In this document: one piece after another, positions 6,482 through 12,849 of the stretch
How the letters are laid out: every line of letters begins with the position of its first letter
Position numbering within the stretch: the stretch's first letter is position 1
Source of the DNA: F23-B02 sp963625685
GTDB taxonomy: Bacteria; Bacillota; Clostridia; Oscillospirales; Oscillospiraceae
Reading direction: 5' to 3'
Assembly: GCA_963625685.1 (NCBI GenBank)
Contig: CAVFTR010000024.1
Location: 1 to 12,849 of the forward strand
DNA length: 12,849 nt
Program-made: the position numbers and the translations under genes
The notes under the pieces: generated by a model
The model's input: the letters and a program-made list of their open reading frames with translations, nothing else
Told to the model about the DNA's origin: nothing
Databases searched by the model: none

Positions 6482-6608
6482 GTGATAAACCTCGTAAATG
6501 CTCTTGATCGTTAATTAAGCCATTATACATGATTTGTGTTGAAAATTCCACTGATTTTATGTTAATATACAATGTACGTCAGTATATTAATTTATAAGGA
6601 AAGCGGAA
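6482..6608. promoter_or_regulatory. Divergent mutL / miaB promoter region
   Basis: This 127 bp spacer is far more AT-rich than the genes. For mutL, a perfect TATAAT lies at 6527-6522 on the minus strand, with TGGAAT (6550-6545, three matches) at 17 bp spacing. For miaB, TTGAAA at 6539-6544 is a possible -35 but no good -10 stands at the right distance; TACAAT (6568-6573) and TATATT (6583-6588) are alternatives. The two start regions overlap, so shared control is possible. The miaB ribosome site is AAGGAAA at 6597-6603. Confidence 0.5.
6562..6590. promoter_or_regulatory. Operator-like inverted repeat upstream of miaB
   Basis: TTAATATAC (6562-6570) and GTATATTAA (6582-6590) are perfect reverse complements separated by 11 nt, about 20 nt before the miaB start. 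Centre-to-centre distance is 20 bp, about two helical turns, as for many dimeric repressors. It does not match the Firmicutes LexA box. A weak RNA hairpin is the alternative. Confidence 0.4.
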
Positions 6609-8027
6609 ATGGCATACGAGAGAAAAGAGATAAGCATCGCGGAGATACGCCGCCAGGAGGATATCTGCCGCGAGATAAACGAGCGCTTCGTTTCGGAAAA
6701 GGCGCATCCCCTGGCCATGGTCGACACCTACGGCTGCCAGCAGAACGAGGCAGACAGCGAAAAGCTGCGCGGCTACCTGGCCGAGATGGGCTACGCCTTC
6801 ACGCAGGACGAGTTCGAGGCCGACGTCGTCGTCGTGAACACCTGCGCGGTGCGCGAGCACGCGGAGATGCGCGTTTTGGGAAACGTCGGGCAGCTCAACC
6901 ACAGCAAGAAGCAGCGCCCGGGGCAGATGATCGCCGTGTGCGGCTGCATGGTGCAGCAGGAGCACATGACCGAGAGGATAAAAAGATCCTACCCCGTCGT
7001 AGACCTCGTCTTCGGCCCGCACGAGCTGTGGCGCTTTCCCGAGCTGCTGCTGAGGACCATGACGGGACACAAGCGCGTCTTCGCGACGGAAAAAAGCGAC
7101 GGCGTCGTCGCCGAGGGCATGCCCCTGCGCCGCGACGGCAGCGTCAAGGCCTGGCTTTCGATCATGTACGGCTGCAATAATTTCTGCACCTACTGCGTCG
7201 TGCCCTACGTCCGCGGCAGGGAGCGCTCCCGGCGTCCGGAGGATATCGTCGCCGAGGCAAGGGCGCTCGTTGAGAGCGGGTGCAGGGATATAACGCTCCT
7301 GGGTCAGAACGTCAACTCCTACGGAAGGGACCTCGGCTCGGAGGTCGACTTTGCAGACCTCATCCGCATGATAAACGACATTCCGGGCGAGTTTCTCATC
7401 CGCTTCATGACCAGCCACCCCAAGGACGCGACGGAAAAGCTCTTTAAGACCATGGCCGAGTGCCCAAAATGCGCGCATCAGCTGCACCTGCCCGTGCAGT
7501 CGGGCAATGACCGCGTGCTGCGCGCCATGAACCGCAGCTATACGGCGGAAAAGTATCTCGGGAAGGTGCGCCTTGCGCGAAAATACATGCCCGATCTCGT
7601 CCTGACGACGGATATCATCGTCGGCTTTCCCGGCGAGACGGACGAGGAGTTCGAGGACACGGTGAGGCTCTGCGACGAGGTGCGCTACGACGCGATGTTC
7701 ACCTTCATCTACTCAAAGCGCGTCGGCACCCCGGCGGCAAGCATGCCGGACGCCGCCACGCGCGAGGATAAGCAGCGCAGATTCGACAGGCTGCTCGAGG
7801 CGGCAAACAGGGTCTCGGCGGAAAAGCACGCCGAATATATCGGAAAGACCGTCCGCGTCCTCGTCGACGGCGAGACGGGAAAGCGGGAGTATAACCTCTC
7901 CTCACGCACAAACGGCGGCAGGCTCGTGCATCTGTCGGGCGACAGGTCGCTGATAGGAAAATTCATAGACGTGGAGATCGTGTCGGGCAACACCTGGGCG
8001 CTCTACGGAAAGGTCGGAGAAAAATGA
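6609..8027 (+). CDS. miaB: tRNA-2-methylthio-N6-dimethylallyladenosine synthase MiaB
   Basis: A complete 472-residue radical-SAM methylthiotransferase. It adds a methylthio group to C2 of i6A37 made by MiaA. The N-terminal domain has three cysteines for the auxiliary iron-sulfur cluster: C43 in TYGCQQNEADS, C79 in NTCAVREHAEMR and C113 in CGCMVQQ. The radical-SAM CxxxCxxC is C189, C193, C196 in YGCNNFCTYCVVPYVRGRE; that last stretch (VPYVRGRE) and the HLPVQSGND segment favour MiaB over RimO or MtaB. A C-terminal TRAM domain follows (about 408-470). It is preceded by AAGGAAA and divergent from mutL. Its stop overlaps the start of the next gene by 4 nt. Confidence 0.97.
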   Translation: MAYERKEISIAEIRRQEDICREINERFVSEKAHPLAMVDTYGCQQNEADSEKLRGYLAEMGYAFTQDEFEADVVVVNTCAVREHAEMRVLGNVGQLNHSKKQRPGQMIAVCGCMVQQEHMTERIKRSYPVVDLVFGPHELWRFPELLLRTMTGHKRVFATEKSDGVVAEGMPLRRDGSVKAWLSIMYGCNNFCTYCVVPYVRGRERSRRPEDIVAEARALVESGCRDITLLGQNVNSYGRDLGSEVDFADLIRMINDIPGEFLIRFMTSHPKDATEKLFKTMAECPKCAHQLHLPVQSGNDRVLRAMNRSYTAEKYLGKVRLARKYMPDLVLTTDIIVGFPGETDEEFEDTVRLCDEVRYDAMFTFIYSKRVGTPAASMPDAATREDKQRRFDRLLEAANRVSAEKHAEYIGKTVRVLVDGETGKREYNLSSRTNGGRLVHLSGDRSLIGKFIDVEIVSGNTWALYGKVGEK

Positions 8028-8575
8028 AAAGTGAAAAGCTCAAAAGATATCAGGTCTCGCAGTCGCTGCGCTTCCCCTCGAATATACTGAAGCTGCTGTT
8101 TTACGCGGGGCTCGTGCTGCTGCCGCTCGGCATCGCCGCCGCGCTGCTGGGCATCTTCGTTCCGGCGCTCGCGCCCTTTCGCGGGATAGCGATCATCCTC
8201 GCGGTGCTGGCGGTCATATGGCTGTTCGCCGTGCGCTTTATCTCCGAGTCGACCTACGGCTTTGCGAACATCTCCTTCACCGAGCAGGGACTCATCTTCC
8301 GCACCGGCGGCGAGAACAGCCGCGAGTACCGCCTCGACTGGGACGAGGCCGTCTGCTGCGGCATGATAAAAACGCGTATGTCGTGGTGGTGCTACGTCTC
8401 CGACCACGAGCTCGGCGAGCGCGAGAAGAGGGAGTTTCCCGAGTTTGCCGAAAAGGGCGTGTTCTATTTCAGCTACGCCGACAACACCTGGGAGGAGTTC
8501 ATGCGCTTCCTGCCCGGGAGATTCCGTGAGCAGATGAACGAGGCCTGGTCGAGGGCGTTTTCGCTGGCGAAGTGA
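8024..8575 (+). CDS. Small membrane protein of unknown function, coupled to miaB
   Basis: A 183-residue protein that I cannot assign with confidence. Residues about 20-45 and 50-70 form two hydrophobic helices with a short Pro-containing turn between them. The C-terminal 110 residues are soluble and beta-rich, with an aromatic SWWCYVSD stretch and WEEFMRFLPGRF near the end. The layout (two membrane helices, then a soluble strand-rich domain containing an ISFTEQGLIF-like segment) resembles YcxB-like or bacterial PH-like proteins, which have no settled role. The ATG overlaps the miaB stop (ATGA), so translation is likely coupled. No terminator is obvious after it; repeat DNA begins within about 6 nt of its stop. 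Confidence 0.75.
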   Translation: MKSEKLKRYQVSQSLRFPSNILKLLFYAGLVLLPLGIAAALLGIFVPALAPFRGIAIILAVLAVIWLFAVRFISESTYGFANISFTEQGLIFRTGGENSREYRLDWDEAVCCGMIKTRMSWWCYVSDHELGEREKREFPEFAEKGVFYFSYADNTWEEFMRFLPGRFREQMNEAWSRAFSLAK

Positions 8576-8700
8576 GCTTGCGGAACGGGCAAGATAAGTT
8601 CCCTACAGGGGCTGCCGGTAGTGCCCGGTCGGGACACCGTAATAACTGCTTGCTTCATTTTCATGCGAATCGCCTGCACGGAGAGTGGCCGGGCAAGCCC

Positions 8701-8790
8701 GTTCCCTACAAACAATGCTGCGGCTGGGGCCGCGATCTGAAGACACCTCATCCGCCGGCTACGCCGGCACCTTCCCCTCAAGGGGAAGGC
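8701..8790 (+). repeat. D+A direct repeat block 1
   Basis: Module D (8701-8742, starting GTTCCCTACAAACAATG, with hairpin GCGGC-TGGG-GCCGC) is followed without a gap by module A (8743-8790). Module A hairpin 1 is GCCGGC-TAC-GCCGGC here. Confidence 0.85.
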
Positions 8791-8802
8791 GGTGGGAACG
8801 GC

Positions 8803-8853
8803 AACCCCTCAGTCAGCCTGCGGCTGACAGCTCCCCTTACACAGGGGAGCCAA
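8803..8853 (+). repeat. Module B repeat, copy 2
   Basis: AACCCCTCA, then hairpin GTCAGCC-TGC-GGCTGAC, then palindrome CTCCCCTTACACAGGGGAG. It faces the inverted copy at 8884-8940 across a 30 nt spacer. Confidence 0.85.
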
Positions 8854-8883
8854 TGGGGTGCGGCAGAGTTATCGGGTGCGCTG

Positions 8884-8940
8884 CCTCCCCTGTGTAAGGG
8901 GAGGTGGGTCGGACACTTCGTTTCCGACTCGGTGGGGTTG
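8884..8940 (-). repeat. Module B repeat, copy 3 (inverted)
   Basis: Minus-strand reading gives CAACCCCACC, a stem GTCGGA/TCCGAC with a 15 nt loop, and the CTCCCCTTACACAGGGGAG palindrome. The variable stem differs from copy 2 on both sides but still pairs. Confidence 0.8.
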
Positions 8941-9000
8941 CTTTTTTGGCGGCGCATCAGCATTGTGCCGATACGGTTTTTGCCGGTGCCCGACCGGAGG
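8941..9000 (+). repeat. Module C repeat
   Basis: A T tract, then GGCGGCGCAT, GTGCCGATACG, and CCCGACCGGAGG. Related copies are at 62-117 and 12667-12725. In the copy at 12667, ATCGT and ACGAT flank GCCGAT as a small hairpin. Confidence 0.75.
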
Positions 9001-9014
9001 GCGCGGAGGAAACC

Positions 9015-9104
9015 GTTCCCTACAAACAATGCTGCGGCTGTCGCCGCGATCTGAAGACACCTCATCCGCCGGCTATGCCGGCACCTTCCCCTCAAGGGGA
9101 AGGC
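9015..9104 (+). repeat. D+A direct repeat block 2
   Basis: Module D (9015-9056) joined to module A (9057-9104). Nearly identical to block 1; the D hairpin loop is TGTC, and A hairpin 1 is GCCGGC-TAT-GCCGGC. Confidence 0.85.
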
Positions 9105-9188
9105 AGGGGGAGCGGCGGCTTTGCCGGCACAAAAAACGTGTCGTAGGGGCGGTCATTGGTCGCCCGACCGGAGGGTGCGGAGAAAACC

Positions 9189-9278
9189 GTTCCCTACAAA
9201 CAATGTTGCGGCTGTCGCCGCGATTTACAGACACCTCATCCGTCGGCTGCGCCGACACCTTCCCCTCAAGGGGAAGGC
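9189..9278 (+). repeat. D+A direct repeat block 3
   Basis: Module D (9189-9230) joined to module A (9231-9278). Hairpin 1 of A is GTCGGC-TGC-GCCGAC: relative to blocks 1 and 2 one C-G pair has become T-A by matched changes. Confidence 0.85.
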
Positions 9279-9336
9279 AGGGGGGAGCAGTCAGCGCAAT
9301 AAATGTATAAGTACAGCAGAAAGGCGTAACTAAAAA

Positions 9337-11940
9337 ATGGCAGAGCTTACACCGATGAAACAGCAATATCAGCAGATAAAGTCGCAGTACAGCGACTGCC
9401 TGCTGTTTTTCCGCCTCGGCGACTTCTACGAGATGTTCGACGAGGACGCGCGCGTGGCCTCGCGAGAGCTCGACCTTGCGCTGACGACGCGCGACCGCGG
9501 CGTCGAGGACCCCGAGCAGCGCACGCCCATGTGCGGCGTGCCGTATCACAGCAGCCAGAACTACATAGCAAGGCTGATAGCACGGGGCTTCAAGGTCGCC
9601 ATCTGCGAGCAGATAGAGGACCCCGCGACGGCCAAGGGCCTTGTAAAGCGCGACGTCATCAGGGTCATAACCCCCGGCACGGTGACCGACGCCTCGATGC
9701 TCGAGGCCGGACGGAGCAACTACCTGGGCGCGGTGTACTACGAGCCGGGCAAATGCGGCGTCGCCTTCTGCGATATCTCGACCGGCGAGTTCTGCGTCGC
9801 GGCCTTCGAGGGCGATACGCTCAGCCACATCATAAACGAGCTCGGCCGCTTCGCCCCGAGAGAGCTGATAATGAACAAGGCCGCCGCGGAGACCGGCACC
9901 ATCTACGATTTTGCGCGCTTCAAGCTCGGCAGCCTTCTGGAGATGGGCGGCGACGACTATGAATACGGGCCCTGCGCAGAGCGCGTGTGCGAGCAGTTCG
10001 GCCTTGATTCCGTCGACGACGCGGCGCTCGGCGACAAGCCGGCGGCGGTGTCCGCCGCGGGCGCGCTGCTGCGCTATATAAGCGAGACACAGAAGACCGA
10101 CATGGCGCATATCCGGCGCATAGACCTCTTCACGGGCGGCAGATACATGGAGCTCGACTGGGCCACGCGCCGCTCGCTGGAGCTCACGGAAGCCCTGCGC
10201 ACCGGCGAAAAGCGCGGCTCGCTGCTGTGGGTGCTCGACAAGACCAGGACTCCCATGGGCGGCAGGGAGCTGCGCGCATGGATAGAGCGGCCGCTTCTGA
10301 GCCCCGTTGCGATAAAGCGCAGGCTCGCCGCGGTCGAGGAGCTTTATAAGGACAACGTCACGCGCGGCGAGCTCATCGAGACGCTGCGCGGCATGGGCGA
10401 TATGCAGCGGCTCATAGGCAGGGTCGTCTACGGCACGGCAAACGGCCGCGACCTTCTGGTGCTGCGCGACTGCGCGGCCGCGCTGCCGAGGCTGATAGAG
10501 CTTTTGAAGCCCTTCAAAAGCGCGCTTTTGTGCCAAATAGCCGGGCTTCCGACGCTCGACGAGATACTCATGCGCATAAACTGGGCGATCTGCGACGACC
10601 CCCCGTTTTCCATACGCGAGGGCGGCATCCTGAAGCCCGGCTACTCCGAGACGGTCGACAAGCTGCGCAAGATCCGCGACAACGGCGCGGAGGCGGTGGC
10701 CGAGCTCGAGGCAAAGGAGCGGGCCCGCACGGGCATCAAGAAGCTCAAGATCGGCTACAACAAGGTCTTCGGCTACTTCATCGACGTGCCCAAATCCGTC
10801 GACGCGGGCAAGCTGCCCGACAATTACATCAGAAAACAGACGCTTGTTTCAAACGAGCGCTACTTCACGCCCGAGCTCAAGGAGCTGGAGACGACGCTCA
10901 CGTCGTCCACGGACAAGATAAAGCAGCTCGAGTACGAGTTTTTCGTGGACCTGTGCAATACGATAGCGCAGCAGGTCGACAAGGTGCAGGAGGCGGCCTC
11001 CGCCGTCGCGCAGCTGGACGTGCTGTGCTCCTTTGCCGAGGTCGCCGTGCGCAACGACTACTGCATGCCGGAGATCGACACCTCGGGCGAGCTCATTATC
11101 CGCGAGGGGCGGCACCCGGTCGTCGAGCAGACCCTCAGCGACGTGGCCTTCGTCCCGAACGACACGCTGCTAAACTGCGAGGGCGATCGCCTGGCTATCG
11201 TGACGGGCCCGAACATGGCCGGCAAGAGCACCTATATGCGTCAGACGGCGCTGATAACGCTCATGGCCCAGATGGGCTCCTTCGTGCCGGCAAAAAGCGC
11301 CGTTATCGGCGTGGTCGACAGGGTCTTCACGCGCATCGGCGCGTCGGACGACCTCGCCTCGGGGCAGTCGACCTTCATGCTCGAGATGAGCGAGGTCGCG
11401 GATATCCTCGCAAACGCGACTCCGCAGAGCCTGCTGATACTCGACGAGATCGGCCGCGGCACCTCGACCTACGACGGCATGGCCATAGCCCGCGCGGTGC
11501 TCGAGCACTGTGCCGATAAGAAAAAGCTCGGCGCAAAGACGATGTTCGCAACGCACTATCACGAGCTGAGCGCGCTCGAGGGCAGCGTCGAGGGCGTGCG
11601 CAACTACTCGATAAGCGCGAAAAAGCAGGGCGGCAGCCTCGTGTTCCTGCGCAAGATAGTCCCCGGCGCCGCCGACGACAGCTACGGCCTTGAGGTCGCA
11701 AAGCTCGCAGGCGTGCCCGACAAGGTCATCGCCAGGGCGAAGACCTATCTCAGGCAGCTCGAGGCAGAGGGCGCGGCGCCGAGGACAGAGCAGACGGAGG
11801 AGCCGAGCGATCAGATAAGCCTCGCCGACGCAGGATGCGACGAGGTCGCACGCATCCTGCGCGCAACGGATATAAACTCTCTCACGCCGCTCGAGGCGCT
11901 CAATCTTCTCAGCGAGCTCCAGCAGAAAGCGAGGGGCTGA
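9337..11940 (+). CDS. mutS: DNA mismatch repair protein MutS
   Basis: A complete 867-residue MutS, the mismatch-recognition ATPase that recruits MutL. The mismatch-reading motif is F30-Y31-E32 in RLGDFYEMFDEDA. The core and lever domains follow, including MGGRELRAWIERPL and GYNKVFGYFIDV. The ATPase has Walker A GPNMAGKST (624-632), the serine-rich SGQSTFMLEMSEV, Walker B LLILDEIGRGTSTYDG (699-714) and the histidine switch FATHYHEL. Near the C-terminus QISLAD (826-831) looks like a weakened beta-clamp motif (usually QLSLF). The final helix-turn-helix region is present. The ribosome site is AGAAAGGCG, about 11 nt before the ATG. It is separated from miaB by repeats and must either have a promoter in them or rely on read-through. 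Its stop overlaps the start of the next gene. Confidence 0.98.
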   Translation: MAELTPMKQQYQQIKSQYSDCLLFFRLGDFYEMFDEDARVASRELDLALTTRDRGVEDPEQRTPMCGVPYHSSQNYIARLIARGFKVAICEQIEDPATAKGLVKRDVIRVITPGTVTDASMLEAGRSNYLGAVYYEPGKCGVAFCDISTGEFCVAAFEGDTLSHIINELGRFAPRELIMNKAAAETGTIYDFARFKLGSLLEMGGDDYEYGPCAERVCEQFGLDSVDDAALGDKPAAVSAAGALLRYISETQKTDMAHIRRIDLFTGGRYMELDWATRRSLELTEALRTGEKRGSLLWVLDKTRTPMGGRELRAWIERPLLSPVAIKRRLAAVEELYKDNVTRGELIETLRGMGDMQRLIGRVVYGTANGRDLLVLRDCAAALPRLIELLKPFKSALLCQIAGLPTLDEILMRINWAICDDPPFSIREGGILKPGYSETVDKLRKIRDNGAEAVAELEAKERARTGIKKLKIGYNKVFGYFIDVPKSVDAGKLPDNYIRKQTLVSNERYFTPELKELETTLTSSTDKIKQLEYEFFVDLCNTIAQQVDKVQEAASAVAQLDVLCSFAEVAVRNDYCMPEIDTSGELIIREGRHPVVEQTLSDVAFVPNDTLLNCEGDRLAIVTGPNMAGKSTYMRQTALITLMAQMGSFVPAKSAVIGVVDRVFTRIGASDDLASGQSTFMLEMSEVADILANATPQSLLILDEIGRGTSTYDGMAIARAVLEHCADKKKLGAKTMFATHYHELSALEGSVEGVRNYSISAKKQGGSLVFLRKIVPGAADDSYGLEVAKLAGVPDKVIARAKTYLRQLEAEGAAPRTEQTEEPSDQISLADAGCDEVARILRATDINSLTPLEALNLLSELQQKARG

Positions 11941-12623
11941 TGAGAGACAGACTTACAAGACGCGAGCTGTGGAGCGCGATGCTCCTGCTGCTGCTGCACG
12001 CCGCGGTGTTCCCCGTCGCACTGAGCCTTCTTGCTCAGGCCATACCGACCGGGCTGAGCGCGGCGAGGCTCAACCTCATATACTACGCGGCCTCGCTGCT
12101 GCTCACGGCGCTGCTGCTGGGGCGGTATCTGCGCCGCAGCTTCGACGGACTCGCCGACAGGCCGCTGCTGTGCGTGTCGTCCTTCGGGTATGGCTGGCTC
12201 TCCTACATCGTCCTGAGTCTGCTGGCGGCATATCTCATGCGCGCGCTGGGCATAACGGGCGATAACCTCAACGAGGAGACGGTCAACACCATGCTCTCGT
12301 CCGAGCGCGGCGTCATCATCGCCATGACCGTGTTCATGGCGCCCCTCGTCGAGGAGCCGATCTTCCGCGGCGGCCTGTTCTGCGGCCTGTATCCGCGCAG
12401 CCGCACCGCGGCCTACCTCGTGTCGGCGGCGATGTTCTGCCTGTACCACGTCTGGCAGTACGCCGTGCTGCTGCACGATGCCGGCTACCTGCTGCTGGCC
12501 ATACAGTACATCCCCGCGGCCCTGGTGCTGTGCTTTGTCTATGAGCGCTCCGGCTCGATCTGGACGGGCATCTTCTTCCACATGTCCGTCAACGCCATCG
12601 CCGTGTTTTCAACAGCGGCCTGA
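11940..12623 (+). CDS. CPBP-family intramembrane metalloprotease
   Basis: A 227-residue membrane protein of the CPBP (Abi/CaaX protease-like, Rce1-related) family. All three family motifs are present: E138-E139-xxx-R143 in VEEPIFRGG, F166-xxx-H170 in FCLYH, and H214-xxx-N218 in HMSVN, so it should be catalytically competent. Membrane helices are expected at about 12-35, 47-62, 78-101, 122-137, 157-175, 183-200 and 206-223. The start at 11940 is chosen over an in-frame 11835 start because it overlaps the mutS stop as TGATG, with GAGGGG just before it, and because the extra 35 residues only mirror mutS DNA in another frame. Substrate unknown; family members process peptides or are linked to bacteriocin immunity, neither of which is indicated here. 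The mutS link is probably transcriptional convenience. Confidence 0.88.
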   Translation: MRDRLTRRELWSAMLLLLLHAAVFPVALSLLAQAIPTGLSAARLNLIYYAASLLLTALLLGRYLRRSFDGLADRPLLCVSSFGYGWLSYIVLSLLAAYLMRALGITGDNLNEETVNTMLSSERGVIIAMTVFMAPLVEEPIFRGGLFCGLYPRSRTAAYLVSAAMFCLYHVWQYAVLLHDAGYLLLAIQYIPAALVLCFVYERSGSIWTGIFFHMSVNAIAVFSTAA

Positions 12624-12644
12624 GGCCCTGCCGTGCAGGCGGCT

Positions 12645-12671
12645 GGCTTCCCCTTGAGGGGAAGGCTTTTT
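12645..12671 (+). terminator. Possible intrinsic terminator made from a module A hairpin
   Basis: CTTCCCC (12647-12653), loop TTGA, GGGGAAG (12658-12664), then GC and five T residues (12667-12671). It lies 23 nt after the CPBP stop. The stem is hairpin 2 of module A and the T tract is the beginning of module C, so a repeat junction seems to supply the terminator. Confidence 0.5.
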
Positions 12672-12799
12672 GGCGGCGCATTAAGATCGTGCCGATACGA
12701 TTTTTGCGGTCGCCCGACCGGAGGAAACCGCAGCACACGGAACGGGCAAGATAAGTTCCCTACACAAATAATGTAGGCGGCTGGTGCCGCGATTTACAG

Positions 12800-12847
12800 A
12801 CACCTCATCCGTCGGCTACGCCGACACCTTCCCCTCAAGGGGAAGGC
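12800..12847 (+). repeat. Module A repeat, copy 6
   Basis: ACACCTCATCC, hairpin 1 GTCGGC-TAC-GCCGAC, then CCTTCCCC-TCAA-GGGGAAGG. Full length (48 bp) and complete two bases before the window ends. Confidence 0.85.
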
Positions 12848-12849
12848 AA

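Larger units (their letters stand above)
8576..9336. repeat. Repeat island between the miaB unit and mutS; no gene
   Basis: This 760 bp gap holds no credible gene. In order: module E at 8581-8607 (a 27 bp stretch identical to 12738-12764), a less repeated stretch (8608-8700), block D+A (8701-8790), module B forward (8803-8853), module B inverted (8884-8940), module C (8941-9000), block D+A (9015-9104), a palindrome GGGCG/CGCCC around 9147-9165 beside a C-like CCCGACCGGAGG, and block D+A (9189-9278). The final 58 bases hold the mutS ribosome site and a possible TATAAG -10 (9306-9311) with no convincing -35. Frames running across the modules are not protein-like. Confidence 0.85.
12645..12849. 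repeat. Repeat mosaic at the right end of the window
   Basis: Partial module A hairpin 2 (12645-12666), module C (12667-12725), module E (12738-12764, a 27 bp exact match to 8581-8607), a diverged module D (12755-12799, overlapping E) and module A copy 6 (12800-12847). No gene. The mosaic runs off the window edge. Confidence 0.85.

Noticed and set aside
6579..7487. 302-residue minus-strand frame opposite miaB
   Set aside because: Antisense to the conserved N-terminal and radical-SAM parts of miaB; a high-GC by-product.
8572..9054. 160-residue plus-strand frame in the repeat island
   Set aside because: It translates repeat modules E, D, A, B and C in turn and would change reading wherever module number changes; no protein motif.
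8701..9278. A CRISPR array, suggested by repeated ~48-90 bp units
   Set aside because: Spacing between units is irregular (224 and 84 bp), units are too long and internally palindromic, related modules occur in both orientations, and no cas gene is present.
9073..10536. 487-residue open frame on the minus strand across the mutS start
   Set aside because: It lies antisense to the clearly genuine mutS and continues into repeats. Its composition mirrors mutS codons, and it has no family motif or credible ribosome site.
11811..12581. 256-residue minus-strand frame opposite the CPBP gene
   Set aside because: Antisense; Gln/Arg/His-rich low-complexity translation; the plus strand has all CPBP motifs.

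Overview
This 12.8 kb window looks like chromosomal DNA of a GC-rich, low-repeat-tolerance-free gut-type member of the Clostridia (Oscillospiraceae-like). The evidence is a Firmicutes division cluster (yggS-sepF-divIVA), an adjoining mutL-miaA-hfq block, strong Shine-Dalgarno sites, GC-rich coding DNA with AT-rich promoters, and dispersed hairpin repeats of a kind familiar from gut Clostridia. The taxonomic call is an inference; the window has no rRNA or other marker.

Layout. 1-450 is a mosaic of short palindromic repeats with no gene. From 6481 down to 577, a leftward series runs mutL, miaA, hfq, an HlyD-like membrane adaptor, a 265 bp non-coding gap, then yggS, sepF and divIVA, ending in an intrinsic terminator at about 489-525. 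mutL, miaA, hfq and the adaptor are tightly packed (1 nt gap, 37 nt gap, 4 nt overlap) and look like one operon from a promoter near 6525. The gap at 2388-2652 carries its own -10 box and a sequence that folds into a closed multi-helix RNA about 210 nt long, the best candidate here for something undescribed or unassigned.

Rightward, miaB (6609) and a small membrane protein overlapping it by 4 nt form a second unit, divergent from mutL across a 127 bp AT-rich region containing a perfect 9 bp inverted repeat. A 760 bp repeat island (8576-9336) separates this unit from mutS (9337), whose stop overlaps the start of a CPBP-family membrane protease. A repeat hairpin followed by five T residues lies 23 nt after that gene and could end transcription. 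The window finishes in more repeats.

Functionally the genes cover mismatch repair (MutS, MutL), modification of adenosine 37 of tRNA (MiaA adds isopentenyl, MiaB then methylthiolates it), RNA chaperoning (Hfq), PLP homeostasis (YggS) and septum placement (SepF, DivIVA). About 1.3 kb is intergenic repeat DNA built from at least five recurring modules (called A to E here), several with compensatory base changes that argue their hairpins are maintained.
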